Assembly: GCA_029948255.1 (NCBI GenBank)
Contig: JALIZF010001544.1
Span: forward strand, 1 to 64,000
Direction: 5' to 3'
Origin: Telmatactis stephensoni
Taxonomy: Eukaryota > Cnidaria > Anthozoa > Actiniaria > Isophelliidae
Length of the DNA stretch: 64,000 nucleotides
The notes below the pieces were generated by a model. That model had not been told where the DNA came from. It searched no databases and saw only the letters and a list, made by a program, of their open reading frames with translations. Below, in pieces: positions 63,784 through 64,000 of this stretch (position 1 is the stretch's first letter; each line of letters begins with the position of its first letter). A program made the translations under genes and the position numbers.

Positions 63784-63843
63784 TGGATATTAGATGTCAT
63801 AGCTGTATAGAGACGATTGCTTCCAAATTTGCTCGATTAAAAG

Positions 63844-63862
63844 AGACCACTTTCTGACACCA
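63844..63862 (-). promoter_or_regulatory. Primer binding site
   Basis: On the minus strand tggtgtcagaaagtggtc begins immediately after the 5' LTR and matches the complement of a tRNA 3' end (CCA). The tRNA identity cannot be settled from this sequence alone. Confidence 0.75.
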
Positions 63863-63972
63863 TGTTGTGTTGCTCCGTGTCCTTTATTGAATGAATCTAT
63901 GAAACCCCTACATTCTAATATTACATGTCTATAATTAGTATGTGTAGCGGAAGTGACGTACTACATATTACA
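63863..63972 (-). repeat. 5' LTR of the gypsy element
   Basis: 110 bp, identical to the other LTR except at two positions (atgtg for acgtg, cggaag for cagaag), followed by the target duplication gattt at 63973-63977. Confidence 0.92.
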
Positions 63973-64000
63973 GATTTTGCTGTGCCTTTGAACCGCTGGT

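Larger units (their letters stand above)
59757..63972 (-). mobile_element. Gypsy LTR retrotransposon, degenerate
   Basis: Two 110-bp LTRs (TG...CA ends) differ at 2 positions, and gattt flanks both sides as a 5-bp target duplication. Order on the minus strand: gag, protease, RT, RNase H, integrase. There are breaks at the gag zinc knuckle (frameshift near 63270), a stop between gag and pol, a frameshift and stop near 61215-61270, and several stops around 60840-60900. The gag-protease-RT-RH-INT order identifies gypsy/Metaviridae. Confidence 0.93.

Overview
The window is animal (metazoan) nuclear DNA, AT-rich and full of repeats. It is most likely from an anthozoan cnidarian such as a stony coral or sea anemone. 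That assignment is inferred from short spliced exons, from receptors combining a signal peptide, Ig or FN3-like domains, one membrane helix and a SEFIR domain, and from the mix of transposable elements (tRNA-derived SINEs, CR1/L2-like and R2/NeSL-like LINEs, a gypsy element, many foldback MITEs). No bacterial-style genes are present, and most long open frames are low-complexity or transposon-derived.

Region 1 (454-31593, minus strand) is the main host content: two tandem genes for IL-17-receptor-like proteins. I rebuilt them from splice sites and reading phase. Gene B (31593 to 16355) resolves into 13 exons with one continuous 1866-nt frame of 621 residues: signal peptide, Ig domain, two FN3-like domains, membrane helix, juxtamembrane exon, SEFIR domain. 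Gene A (11614 to 454) shows the same exon order and phases, except that a short non-Ig exon replaces the Ig exon and one exon before the membrane helix was not found. The introns hold SINEs, truncated LINEs, foldback MITEs and microsatellites, including a three-deep nest of elements (1040-2086) whose insertion footprints can be read to the base.

Region 2 (31.6-46 kb) has no convincing long gene. It holds MITEs, a 215-bp AAAAC tract, minisatellites, LINE 3' ends, a long inverted repeat (41468-42502), a 1.55-kb element with long terminal inverted repeats (43698-45245), and two possible first exons on the plus strand (37141-37330 and 42764-42850).

Region 3 (46-57 kb) has a small plus-strand four-exon gene of unknown function (46210-48053, 132 residues). 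It also has two inverted copies of another unrecognised, probably transposon-borne gene (48114-48560 plus; 56250-50201 minus). The intron of the minus copy contains a dead R2/NeSL-like LINE, split by a CR1/L2-like LINE, which itself carries a foldback palindrome.

Region 4 (57-64 kb) has minisatellites, a TIR element (58527-58992) and a degenerate gypsy LTR retrotransposon (59757-63972, minus). The gypsy element has 110-bp LTRs and a 5-bp target duplication, and it lies inside a transposase-like pseudogene.
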